A stretch of 64,000 nt of DNA from Salvator merianae (Eukaryota > Chordata > Lepidosauria > Squamata > Teiidae), in contig QVOM02000023.1 of assembly GCA_003586115.2 (NCBI GenBank), positions 309,283 to 373,282 on the forward strand, given 5' to 3'. Below the pieces are notes generated by a model that did no database searches, was not told the DNA's origin, and saw nothing but the letters and a program-made list of their open reading frames with translations. Both the position numbers and the translations under genes were made by a program. Shown here one piece after another: positions 39,201 to 51,200 of this stretch; within the stretch, counting starts at the first letter, position 1; each line of letters opens with the position of its first letter.

Positions 39201-42200
39201 CTAAGTGAGGAGGAGGAGGAGGATGAAGAGGATGAAGAGGAGGAGGAGGATGCGAGGACCTACCTGGACCAGGAGGATGGGAAGCGAAACAGCATGATTG
39301 AGGTGGCCTGCAGCCTAAGCGTTCAGCACCCCCTCCGGCGTCGCACTCACAGCGAAGGAGCCCTGCTACAGGAGCCTACTGGCGGCCACTGTTTCACCTC
39401 AGACACCAGCCTGAACTACGTGGAGGTGCAAGGACCGGCTACAAGTTGGACGCTGCCGTCACCCAAGACGCTTCAGAGGCGGCTCAGAAAGAACGGGGAC
39501 TCTGTCCACCAGCTCACCCTGCTCTTTGTAGGGAACCAGAAGGTAGGCACTCCTGGGCTGGGGCCGGGCCGGGGGCTTCTTGTTCAGGTCACTTGAGGGG
39601 ACGTCCTTGCTAGAGCAGCCTTTGCCATTCTGTCATGGGGCACCTGCCTGCCTGCCAGGTGGCCTCCCTTCTGGCTTCTCACTTGCCCAGAGGAGGCCCG
39701 GAGGCGAGTGAAACCCGAAAGGCAGGGGCCTTTGCCTGCCAAGAATCTGTGTTTTAAAAACATCCACTCCACGCCCTGTCCAGATGTGGTTCCTTCCCTG
39801 GCCGAGCCTTTCTTGTCCTTCCTTGGCCACTGCTGGAGCCCCCAGATCAGCAGCCGCGCAGGGGCAAGAGGGAGGGCACCAGTTCTGTGAAGCCTCTTTC
39901 CATGCTGAAAAGTCCCCTGCCCACCTCCGATGTCAGTTTTCTGCCCAATTTGCGAAAACCAATTCAGTGCCATGTCTGGATGGGTTTCTTCCATGTCACA
40001 TCCTTCTCCAGCATGGTGCCCCCAGGCTGTTTTGACTGACAGCTTCTGCTGTCCCCCGGCAGCCCAGAAGACTGGAGAAACTACTGCAGGAGGGCCCAAA
40101 GTGTGTTGAGAATCTCATAATTTATTGGATGACCTGAGGTTAATGTAAGCCAAGAAAAGGTCCTGGATTTACATAACACCTTTTTCCGTGATGAAGAGCA
40201 CTGGGAGATTTGAAGCTTCTATATGCGTACTTTCTGTCTTTTGTCCTTGGGCTTTGCATCCTGGCTCTCCACTTGAAGGAAGAGTTGGCCATTCACGTGG
40301 CCTTCTTCCCGGCCAGCCCCTACCGGTCACCTGGCCAGTGCCTTGCGGAGCCACCGTGTCTGGGCAGTGGGACTGCTGAGGCCTCCCATCTCTCTCTCTC
40401 TGCCTGGTTCCTTGGGCAGTGCCCCTTCTTTCCCCTTGGCAGCACCATCTCCAGCCCAGTCTTTACCTGCCCTCACACTCCCTGCACAACCCGACCTTCC
40501 TTTCTTCCTGTTCCCCATGAAAAGAGGAGGAGATTTTATTGCAGTTTGGTTTGTTTAGAGTTTCATATTGTCCTTCACCAAAGTGAACATGTAAACAACT
40601 ATGAATAACAAATAAAGTTCATTAAAACCCTTAGAACAGATTCAGAATAAAAATATAAACTGTATGCACTGATGCCTAAAATTTAAAGTAAAAGAAAATA
40701 ATCAAATGAATACCTACAAGCAATGGCTAAAAACATAATTGGAAAGCCAGTAAGTACAGTCTACCAGCTAAGTATCACGAGGGGAGATTAACGTATCTCC
40801 AAAAGCCTAATTGAAAATATTGATTTTTATGAGGCACCAAAAGGTTGAGCTTGGGGAACATTATGACAAAGTGAGGGGGCCACCACAAAAAAGGTTCACC
40901 TCCTAGCCATTGACCCATAAATCTCATCTGGCAAGAGAACCACCAGGAGGGCCTCCTCAACAGATCTTAATTTGTAAGGAAGGAGCTGATTCTTCAGTTA
41001 TCTGGGGTCCAGGCTGTGTAAGCCTTTGACATATCAAGATCAAGACCTTGAGCTGGGCTGAGAAGTGTAGTGGCAGCCAGTACAAATCTTTGAGGTCTGA
41101 GGTATTATGAGCCTGACCCAGAGCTGCTCCAGTATTTTGCACTGATTCCAGTTTCTGAACTGTCTTCAAGAGAAGCAAACTGCAGTAGTTCAGACTGGAG
41201 GTCACATGGATTGCTGTGGTCAGGTAATTTCTGTCAAGGACAGGCTTTAGCTGTCCAGTTCAGCTAAGCTGAGAGTACACACCCCTGGTGCTCTCTATCA
41301 CTAACCTCCATGCTTTCCAGAGGACTGCAACCCTGTCTTCCTCTCAAAAGACGAGAGGATGCTGTCTTGCTTCCTTACCCTGAGTGCTCAGAATGTACAA
41401 TATCTCCATCTTATCTGAATTCATTTTCAATGTATTGGACCACATCCAGCCCATCAGTCTGCAGACCCTGGTCCAAGACCTGAACTGTTTCATGTTGCTC
41501 CCATAGAACAGACTGTTGAAAGGATCTGAGGGTTTGGAGGCAGATCAAAGTAGATCAAAACAATCTATTTCACAGATTGGACTCATCCAGGAATTTAGGG
41601 ATGGGGACATCCACGGGTGGCCGTAAGCATCTTTGTGGGTTATTTTTGTATTATGATTGTCCTGTGTGTGTGGAGCTGCTACCTGCTGGGCTAGAGCTGG
41701 GCGGAGCTTTGAGTTCAGACTCCGTGAGCTGGAGGAAGCCGGACAGTGGGAGATGGAGGCTGCGCAGGCAGCCATTGAGACCAGGGCGGCCCTGCTTGGC
41801 CACTGAAGGTCTCCTCTGGGAGGCTGTTACTCAAAGTTCCCTTCTGCCCTCTAGCAAAGGGTTAGGGTTAGGGGGGGTGAGTGTGTTTGTGTCTGAGAGA
41901 ATGGGGGGGAGAGGGAGAAGGGCAGCATTTCTTTACCAGGGACGGACTCTGCATCTGTGGCACTGTGGAAGAGGCAAAATGGAACTGTGTCTTTCCTGTC
42001 ACAGCTGCTTGCGGTGACCATACAGGAAAGAGGAAGCCTCGGGGTCTGTTCTTGCTTTGGCTTCCACGCAGCTAAGCTCCTCTTTGGAAGCAAATGTGAG
42101 GGCAGCTAAGTCCAGGCAGCCTCCCTCTGGTCACCCCAGGAAAGTTGGCCAGGGGAAAGGACTCTCTGCCCTCAGTTACTGCTGTGGTTTAACAGCCCCA

Positions 42201-45200
42201 TTCACCACCACATAGTCAACCTAGGCTGATCCAGAAATGCTAAGCAGGCCCAGGCCCAGAACATTCTTGGATGGGAGACCACCAGGAAATCCAGGGCTGA
42301 AAGCTGGCCTGCAAAGTCAAAAAAAGAATGGCAAGCTCCTCCAAGAGTTGATGTTGTTTTAGTTTCTTTCTCACTGTTCACAGCGATTCACTGGAGGACT
42401 GTATCTCTTGTGCTCTTGGATCTGTTTGCTCTCTTGCATGAAAGAGGCCACCCAATCCAGTCAACCTTTCCCTGCCTTTTTCTTTAGAGGTAGCTGCGTC
42501 TCCCTAGTGTACATCAGCTTCCACCAGGCTTTGGTTTGGCCCACAGTCCTTTCTTCCTCCTGACCAGGTCTTGCCTGGAAGGCTCCTGGCGGTTGCTCTG
42601 GACCAGGGGGTCAGATTCTCTTCTCTGTTTCATTTGCTCTCTGCAACACAACCCTTTTCTCTCTTGCAGGCCTAGTGCTGGCCTTCACCCATTTGGACAG
42701 CCATGGGTTTCTCCTGAGCCAGGTGCTCCAGACATGCCTCTCTGGCTGCTCTTTCTGATTCTTTAATCATTGTGACCAGGCAGGCTGAATTCAAACAACT
42801 TTGCCTGCAGGGGAGGATGGTGCAGCAATGGAGCAGAGCCTTGGGGGCAGCCCTCCTTCTCCTGACTCCCAAGCCCCTGCCTCCCAGGAGGAACTCTCAG
42901 GCAGGGAGTTGCCCAAAGCAACATAATGTGTGTTGGCTGCCCCCTGGTGATCCCATTTGAGATGGCACTGGGCATCTAGGATCCCCTGTCTCTAATGAAA
43001 TCCTGGCCAGGGTTGTTCACCAGCCAATTTAGCTTTGGATTATTTGTGGAAATGGATGATGGATGTTCAGTATGGAATTACTTTGACAGATTCTGTAGGT
43101 GTCATGTGTGCCAGGAGAGGATTGTCCCTTCTGTGCCCAGCGTAATAAAATATTTGGTCACCAGCCCTGCTGTGAGTGGAAGCGTTGCGGGGCGGCCAGC
43201 CCAAAATCGAGTTCCTTATCTGCCGTGAGCATCCTCACCTGAGCAGTGAGCTGAGTTGTTCCTGCTTTATTTTTCACCTGCCAGGAGGCCCTTTGAGCGA
43301 GCCACAAGCACCCCATCAGTTCCCTCGCCTGTGACATTCAGATAACAGCATTGGCTTATGTAAACGCTGTATGTTTACGCTCTGAAGGAAAATGTACTCC
43401 AAGGGCTGTCTAACTGCTGAGAATGTTTATGTTTTTTTGTCACACTGTCATCAGATAAGTGAGAACCCAACCCTAGCGCATGTTGAATGCACTTGTGCAG
43501 CCAGGAAGGATGCACGTGTTTGGGAGGGAAGAGCCCCAGGTTGCCTTCTCTGCCTGCTGGCCACACCATGGCCGCTTCTCACTGGGACAGGGCTGGAGGA
43601 AGGGGCACCTTGCATGCTTTATTGCTCACATCTGTGCTTGAGGGGGCAGGAGGGCAGCATGGCAGCATAGCATTCTCCCACTCTGCTGCCTGAAGCAGCG
43701 TGCCCCGCCTCTATTTTGCAGCCATCTTGTCTTCCCATCCTGCTGCAGTCAAGTATATGAAGTTGCTGTGTCTCTTCCTTGGCAGGGCAGGATGTGTGCT
43801 TCTCTGCTCCTGCCTCAGACACCACACTGGAGTGCACAAAAATCCTCTTATGAGGAGCCCTTCACCTCGACAAGCAATGGACAAGGCAGCCACACCCTGG
43901 ATCAGTAGGTCAAGCCGGCGCATGCAAAGAGGCAGGTGTGAGCGGGCAGCAGGGCCTGCACCGTGTGCTTTTAGAAGACAAGCGTGGGTGTGATTAGATA
44001 CAGGCTAACTTGGTCAGGGTCATAGCCTAGGGGGAATATTTTGTAAAACCAAGATAATCCTGATTGGGGGGGGGGGTCAGGAAGGACAGTCCAAGGACAT
44101 ATTGGCATCCTGGGAGCAAATGTTTGACACCCCCTGTGCACTCCAGTCATGCTCCAAAGCCACACGTGGGCCATGGTTGTCTTTTCCATGTGGGTTCGCC
44201 TGGTGCCTGCGCTCACTCTGTATGATTTTGCTCCACTGGCACAGTGGATGAGGGGCCCATTCTGCTTCCCCCCTCAGTTCTGCAGGTACACACAGTGTCA
44301 GCTTTTTTTTCGGATGCTGGGGCAGCTGCAGAAGAGAGGGGGCTGGAGATGGACCAGGAAGGAAAGGAGGGAGCAGAAGTGAGGCAGGTGGGAGAGGAGC
44401 CAGAAACCCAGGCAAATATGGGCATGGAGCAGCTTCACAGGCTTGGTTTGTGCTGTCTCCCGCCTCACACACGCATGTGCACACTCTCCTCAGTCCTTAC
44501 TGGAGGGTTGGTCACTGCACCCCATTCACCAAAAGCAGTTGCTGTTGGAGGGAGGAAGAAGGCCACTTTCTGCCCCCTAAATCTTCTGCAGTTGTGGCAG
44601 GAGAGGGACAGCCAGGATGGATGGTGTCAGGGCACCTTGCCCAGGAGCCCTCAGAGTCACATGGAGTCACAGAGTTATTAAGGAAGAGGAGTGATGGATG
44701 GTTGATAAGAAACCACCCTGGAGCAAGAGTAATTCAGTGCATCTCTTTCAGCAATGCTCCTGACCTACGATCTGATACTCCTAGGACATCTGCATTGCCT
44801 GTTCTCCACCATTCACTTAAACCTGCTGGGTGGCAGGATTCCTGCTCAGCCTTCTTTTATGGGGATACTCCGTCCACCCAGGGCAAGATAGAGGCCATTG
44901 TTACAGATGGCATCTAGGGCATTTTCACCCCATTTTCCCAGTGCTTCTCATCTGCAGACAAAGAACGAATATTTAAAACTATTGCTCTGTTGCCGCTTGG
45001 TCCATCAGGTCGATTTCTTGGCAGATACAGACACCATTCTCCAAGACCTTCTGGAAAGAGGCAAGAGGTATAGATCTGACAGGCACTGCATCAGTTGCTT
45101 GTCCCATTTCTGTGTCCTCTCCTGGCCTGGTGTTGGCAGTGACTGAGTCTGGGGCCTCCTGGATCTGCAGCTGAATGTGAGGCACCAAGTGGGGAAGTGC

Positions 45201-48200
45201 AAAGAGGCTCTTGCTGCGGGGTCACTGCCCACCCACCATCCAGTCCAATTACTCAGCCACATCTGCACCTCCATGCCTGGAACAGCTTGGCTGCTATCCA
45301 TCTTGGGTGTCTCGATGGAAGGCAGGTGCTCCTGCCTCCCAGCAATGGAAGGAAACCTGGGGCTGCCCAGCGCACCCATAGGGGGCAGGATGTGTCTACT
45401 GACGAAAGAGGCAACTCAAAGCCAAAAATCTCGGAAGCCTCACCTAGCATGGAACAAAGTCTTGGGAAGTTCAGGCCTCTTGGCTGGGAAGCAGGTTCCC
45501 ACGGCAAGCCTGAGGGCTGGAAGGCTGAAGAGCAAGGGCAGGTGCAGAGGGGGAATCCCCTGGCCAGTGTGCAGAAACTTCCTTTGGAAAGACCCTGATG
45601 AAGGAGGAGGCCCTTCCCAGCAACGGCATTCCCCAGATGCACCGTGATGGATTGCTTAACACTTCACTGTCATTGGGGTCTGGGCACACGGGCAAAGTGG
45701 GAAAGCTCCGCACTCGTAGCTTTACATCCCAGGCACACTGGCAGGCGCTCTTGGTGAGTGACTCTGGTTCTGCCTCTAAGTAGTCAGAGTGCCTTGGCTC
45801 GTGGCTTCTTCAGAGGGAAGAGTGGCCGGCCGGCCCCTAGAGACAGAAGGCACGTTTGAGTTCACAGGGTTTTTCATATACCTGTGCAGAGCTGTGCAGG
45901 AGAAGTCAGATCCTCTGAAGATGGACATCGCAGCTATGTCCAAAAGCTTAGGTTCTCAGAAGGAACTATAGAACACGGAACAACAGCCCAGAAACTACGA
46001 CAAATGAGAGAGAAGAAATCACAAACAAAGCAAAACAAGAAAACAAATGGGAAGGGCAAGTGGGCAGTGCCCAGCCGTTGTTCTTTAGGGGCAATATTTA
46101 TAGAACATTATACTGATGTTACATTCATATTCATATTGGTACCCTAGCCAATCACTTTATCATGATCTTCTGGAGAGATTAAAACATGTAAAATGCAAAA
46201 ATAAAAACCTAAAGCCTCAAAGAGGCTGTTCAGAGGGAGATGCCGGGGTGTACAATCTCTTTTAGTATTTTTCTGGGGGTAACTAGGTTAAAAACTTGCC
46301 TTACGTCAGATGGAAATTTATTCCACAAGGCTGGTGCCGCTACTGAGAAGGCCACTGACAAGTGCCTACCTTGCAACATTTTGGGAGAGCAGAATATGAT
46401 GTGGAAGGGCCCCGCAGAAAGCCCTCCCCACAATTCCTTGCTCTTTTATGTTGTTTGGCCTAAAATGCCTCTTGCATGTTCTTCCCCTGCTCCAGCGGCA
46501 GCAGCAGCAGCCCCACCTACTGGAAGCCGAGTGTGCCTGTGACCAGGGAGCCCAAGGTGCCCACCAGAAGATGAGCAAGAATTTGTAAGTGCTGCGGGGA
46601 AGACAAGCATTAGACTCCAGTCTTGGGACCAGAATCCTGAGATTCTGAAGCCCAGAGCTGTGTGAGCTGGTTTCTTGGTGGCGTTAGAAGAAGCAAATGG
46701 ACAATATCTGCTTGGTTAATTTTATATGGGGTGGGGGAACTTCCCATATGCTCACACACTAAGAACATAAGAGGAGCTCCTGCTGGGCCAGGCCACAGGC
46801 ACTCTAGTCCAGCATCCTCTCACACAGTGGCCCACCAATTGCTTCTGGGCATCTCAAGCAGAATAAAAGGCTCTTGGTTCCCTGCAAAAGGCCTTTAGAG
46901 GCATCCTGGCTTGTCTCTTCATCCTAGCTGCCTGGTACACCTGACCTCCATGAATCTGTCCAGTCCTTTCTTAAAGCCATCCAGGCTGGTTGTTGTCATC
47001 ACCTCTTCCAGTAGTAAATTCCAAAGACCAATGACCCTCTGGGTGAAAAAATTCTTCCCCTTGTCGATCCTAACTCTCCTGCCCATCTGCTTCCCGATTC
47101 TAATGTTGTGCAATAGAGAAAATATTTTTTCTGTATATACTTTTTCCATACTGTACATGATTTTATATACTTCAATCAGATCCTCTCTTAAATGCCATAA
47201 AGAGGCACAATAACACTTGCCAACTTGTATTCTATTCTCTTCGTAATTACCCCAGCACTGAATTTGCTTTTTTTGCTCCTACTACACAGTGGGTCAACAC
47301 TTTCATTGAGTTGTGAACCAGAACTCCAAGATCCCTTTCTTGATCCTTCACAGAAGGCTCAGACCCATCAGTTTACAGGTGTGATTGGGGTTCTTTGCCC
47401 TACAGTGCATCACTTTGCACTTGCTAAGGTTGAAGTGTATTTGCAACTTTGTTGTCCGCTCACCCAATGCCAGAAGATCCCTCTGGAACTCTCTACAATC
47501 ACTTTGTTTTTACAACCCTGAATAATTTAGTTCCATTAGCAAACTTTGCTATCTCTCTTACTTACCTCTACTTCTAAATCATTAATGAATAAATTAAAAA
47601 TCACGGGTCCTAATACTGAACCTTGTGGGACCCCACTTCTCACCTCTTTCCATTCTGAGAATTGTCCATTTATTTTTACTTTCTGTTTCCTGTCCTTCAG
47701 CCAGTTACCAATCCAGGACAGGACCTGTCCTCTTATTCCATGACTGATGAGTTTATTCAGGAGCCTTTAATGAGGGACTTTGTCAAAGCCTTATCCACAT
47801 GTTTATTAATAGTTTCAAAGAATTCTCACAAGTTTGTAATGCATGATTTACCTCTGCAGAAGCCGTGCTGATTTTCTTTCAGCAATGCTTGCTCCTCTAT
47901 GTGACACTTCACTTTTACTTCCCATGCTTGCTGTTTGTGTGGATTATTATGATTTATTACATGTCTGCGTCACTCACACAAAGAACATCTTAGAGGAATA
48001 TATACAAAAATAGTACATTACAAAAATAGGATGCAAAATTTGAAATCAAAATGGATCTACCGTGAAATAGAAAGCCCAATACAAAAAATTTAAACACTAC
48101 CAAGACAACATCCTAAAAATACTACATTTATAAATGCAAAACAACATGCAGATGAACCTTCAGCATCGCTACCTGCTTATAAACTCCAGGTCCCAAATAC

Positions 48201-51200
48201 CGTGGAGAAGAGATGTGGTTTAACCTTAGTGTTGACAAATGTAACATTAGGAAGTTCCTTGGAGGGAGGGAGAGCATTCCAGAGGCCACCACAGCGGAGG
48301 CCTTGTTCGGTCATTACCACTCTCCATGCCTGAGTTTGAGGGGGTTGGGAGTAGGTGAAGGTTTTGATTCATCTTCTGCTTGAGATGCTCAGAGGTCATT
48401 GTTGGGCTGCTGTGCGAGACAGGATGCTGGACTAGATGGGCTGTGGCCTGATCCTGATCTCTTTTATTCTTATAGGGATGTCCTAGCAATTGGCTGGTAG
48501 TTACTAACACCTTGCGGTCTGGGGAGGGTTTCTTGAAACAGGCACACTGGACACTTCAAGAGAGCTCCCCCCCCCCCGATAATGAGGTATCGCCACTCTC
48601 TGGCCCCACCGCGTCATAACCATCCAGCTGGCTTTTATTAGCTAGGATAGGCACAGAGCAGAAAGGCATGGCTGGACCCCAGCAAGCTGCTTGTCCAGGC
48701 TGTCGTAAACGGATCCGAATGTCTCGGAGCAGCCGCTTCTCAGGCTGAGCAGCTGCACCTCCGTCTGACGGCATCAGCGCCTCCGTGCCGGCTTGCAGAA
48801 TTGGAGACGCCGCCGCCTTTCTTGTGGCGCGGTTCTTCGTGATGGGTCCCCCACCCCTTTCGTCCGGGGCTTATTGTGGAAGGCAGAGCACTCTGTATAT
48901 GATGACCAGAGGTTTGCTTCATTATAGCCAACCCTTTCATAACGCGGTGGGGGGGAGGAGAATCCCCTACTCTTGGGCGGGGCTGCGGCTGCTTCCTCGT
49001 CCTGGTTCCCTGTGCCGTCCTCCTGGGTCGCCCGGCTCGGCTCGGCTCGGCGGCAGCGATTAAGGGGCGGCAGAAGGAACGGAGGGCAGGCGCGGAGGCG
49101 GCGGTGGCCGGAGGACGAGGCCGGCCCGCCGCCGTCCGGCCCGCCCCGCTGCGGGACCCACCGAGGCGGCGGCCAGCGCCGGGCTGTTCCTCCTCGCTTG
49201 TCCGCTCCTGGCCGCCGCTGCCGGGAGCGACCTCCCCACTGGTCTGGCCATGCTGCCTATCGGCCTCGAGCGGCGCGCTGTCGAGCTGTTGCTGGGTGCT
49301 GGCTCCGGGCGGAACCCAGAGGGGGGCAGCAGACTACAGCGGAGGCACACCCTGAGGGAGTAAGGGCGCCCCGGGGCGCGTGCAGAGTGCCGGGCGGGGT
49401 TAGAGGCGTCGTCTCTGTCTAACCGTCGCCTCTCCGTCTGATTTCCCCGCAGGGCCAAGGACGTCCGGAGCCGACTGGCGCTCTTTCGGCGCCGCGCCGA
49501 GTCGCCGCCGCTGGTGCTGCTGCATCCTCCGGGCAAGGCGGAGAGAGGCCCAAAAGCGTTCCGGTAAGGTGGCAGGGCGGTACAAGGAGGGGGCGGCAGC
49601 TGCCGGCGAAGAGCCCGGCCGAGGCCTGCGTGGCATCCTGGAAAAAAGCGCAGGGTGGCCGATACCCGTCAAGGGAAGAAGGCGCTGCGGGTGCTCGCGT
49701 GCCTTTGAGGGAACGGGGTGGAGGGATTTCTTAGAAACCGGGTGACGGGGCTCTTCTGCCGCCGCTGCGGCTTCTGTGCTGACCGAAGTTGCTGCCTGTC
49801 TCCTTAGCCCGAGCCCCGAAGAAGCTCTCGAGTGGGGAGACTCCCTGGAGAAGCTGCTTCAGCATAAATGTAAGGCCGCTTTGGACCCTCACGTGGGTTC
49901 TGAGGGCTTGGGGTGGCTGGTGGTCCGTTTCCCTCCAAGCGGGCTTCTCCCTTGGTTCTGCTTTTGGGCACTGCCTAGATAACAGGAGCCAATGTCTTCG
50001 GAGGGCGGGAGCAGGGCCCTGCGGGAGCGTCTGACTGAAGCATCAGAAGGCCTATGCAATTTCTCTGTCCCAAGACCCTGCAGGGACTGAGCCAAGAACA
50101 GGGGATGGACCCTCAACTGTCTAGATGTCCTCATGGTGAACAGAGGTTGTGGAGTTTGAGGAGCAGTTGGAGGGAAAGCAAAGGTTCACTGCCTTGAATA
50201 TTGTAGGGCCTGTGCAGGCACTGCTGTGGGTTCTGCGCGGGAAGGGACGGGAAGGGGAGGGGGAACGGACGAAAGGGGAGGGGGCAAATGAGTTTTCCTC
50301 TGGACTTTAGTCTTGTGAGGGAAAGGGCTTCTGTGCGCAGAGGGTTTCAGTTCCCTCCATATTCTCCTTCCTGTTCACCTGCCTGCCCATTTCCTTGTCC
50401 CCTCCGTGAGAGGAGGATGGGGGCTGGGCTGGTGGTGCAGAGCCAGGACATTGTCCCCCCAAGGACCTCTGCGTGCTGATCCATTTCCCACCTCCTCCTA
50501 GATGGTATTGCTGCGTTCCGGGCCTTCCTGCGCACAGAGTTCAGTGAAGAGAACCTGGACTTTTGGCTGGCTTGTGAGGACTTCAAAAAGGCCAAGTCCC
50601 AGGCCAAGATGGGGTCAAAGGCCAAGAAGATCTTTGCAGAATTCATTGCTACTCAGTCTTGCAAAGAAGTGAGTGTCCAAATTGTCTGCTGGCTTTCTTG
50701 GTTTTGGAAACTGGGGAGCCTGCCCAGCAAGCTCTGTGCCGAATGCTCACCCTGCTCCAAGGTGAGGCTCCAGGAGCTGAGCACTGGGATGGCCTCATTC
50801 TGCCAACCAGAGGTAACTGTGTTTTCTAAACAAACACTTTGTGACTGAGGATGCAAGGAGGGAATGGGAGTGAAATCCAAAAAGTTAAATGGAAGGAAGC
50901 AAGCTGAGCAGAAAGATTTTTTTTCATGTACCCACAACTTAGTTTCATTTCTCAAGTTTGCAAAGACATGTTTTGCACATTAAACTGCACTTCTGTTGTA
51001 GCCTTTTCCATGGGTAGCTTCCCCTTGCTGAGAAAGTGAAAAACATTTGGACCTTTCCTGGGTGTCCTTCCTGACGTCATTCTTAAGCGAGTTCATGGTG
51101 CGGGAATGACTGGCAGACGAGGCGCCTAATGTCGGTGCCTTGCTGGGGACGCAGTGGGAATTGCACCCATGCAAGCTGAGCCTTGTCAGGGATCATGCAT

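Larger units (their letters stand above)
39543..46495. other. 7-kb RGS3 intron
   Basis: It contains the L2-like copies at 40780-41600 and 46230-46400 and the 5S-derived copy at 42195. A (GGGTTA)2 telomere-like motif lies near 41859 and a G homopolymer near 44066. No conserved exon was found between 39543 and 46495. Confidence 0.55.
48960..49700 (+). promoter_or_regulatory. RGS3: CpG island, internal RGS3 promoter
   Basis: Dense CpG and GC content surround the short-isoform first exon. A GC box (ggcggggc) lies at about 48976-48983, and repeated ggctcggctcgg follows near 49035. No TATA box is seen near the ATG. The flanks at 48000-48600 and 50000 onward are ordinary. The transcription start must lie between about 48980 and 49250. 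Confidence 0.7.

Noticed and set aside
42203..42300. Functional 5S rRNA gene
   Set aside because: Many substitutions in the 5' part, no T-run terminator at the right place and a SINE-like tail.
49104..49422. Other open frames over the short-isoform first exon
   Set aside because: They are not in frame with the downstream RGS3 exons; only the frame from 49250 joins 49453 correctly.
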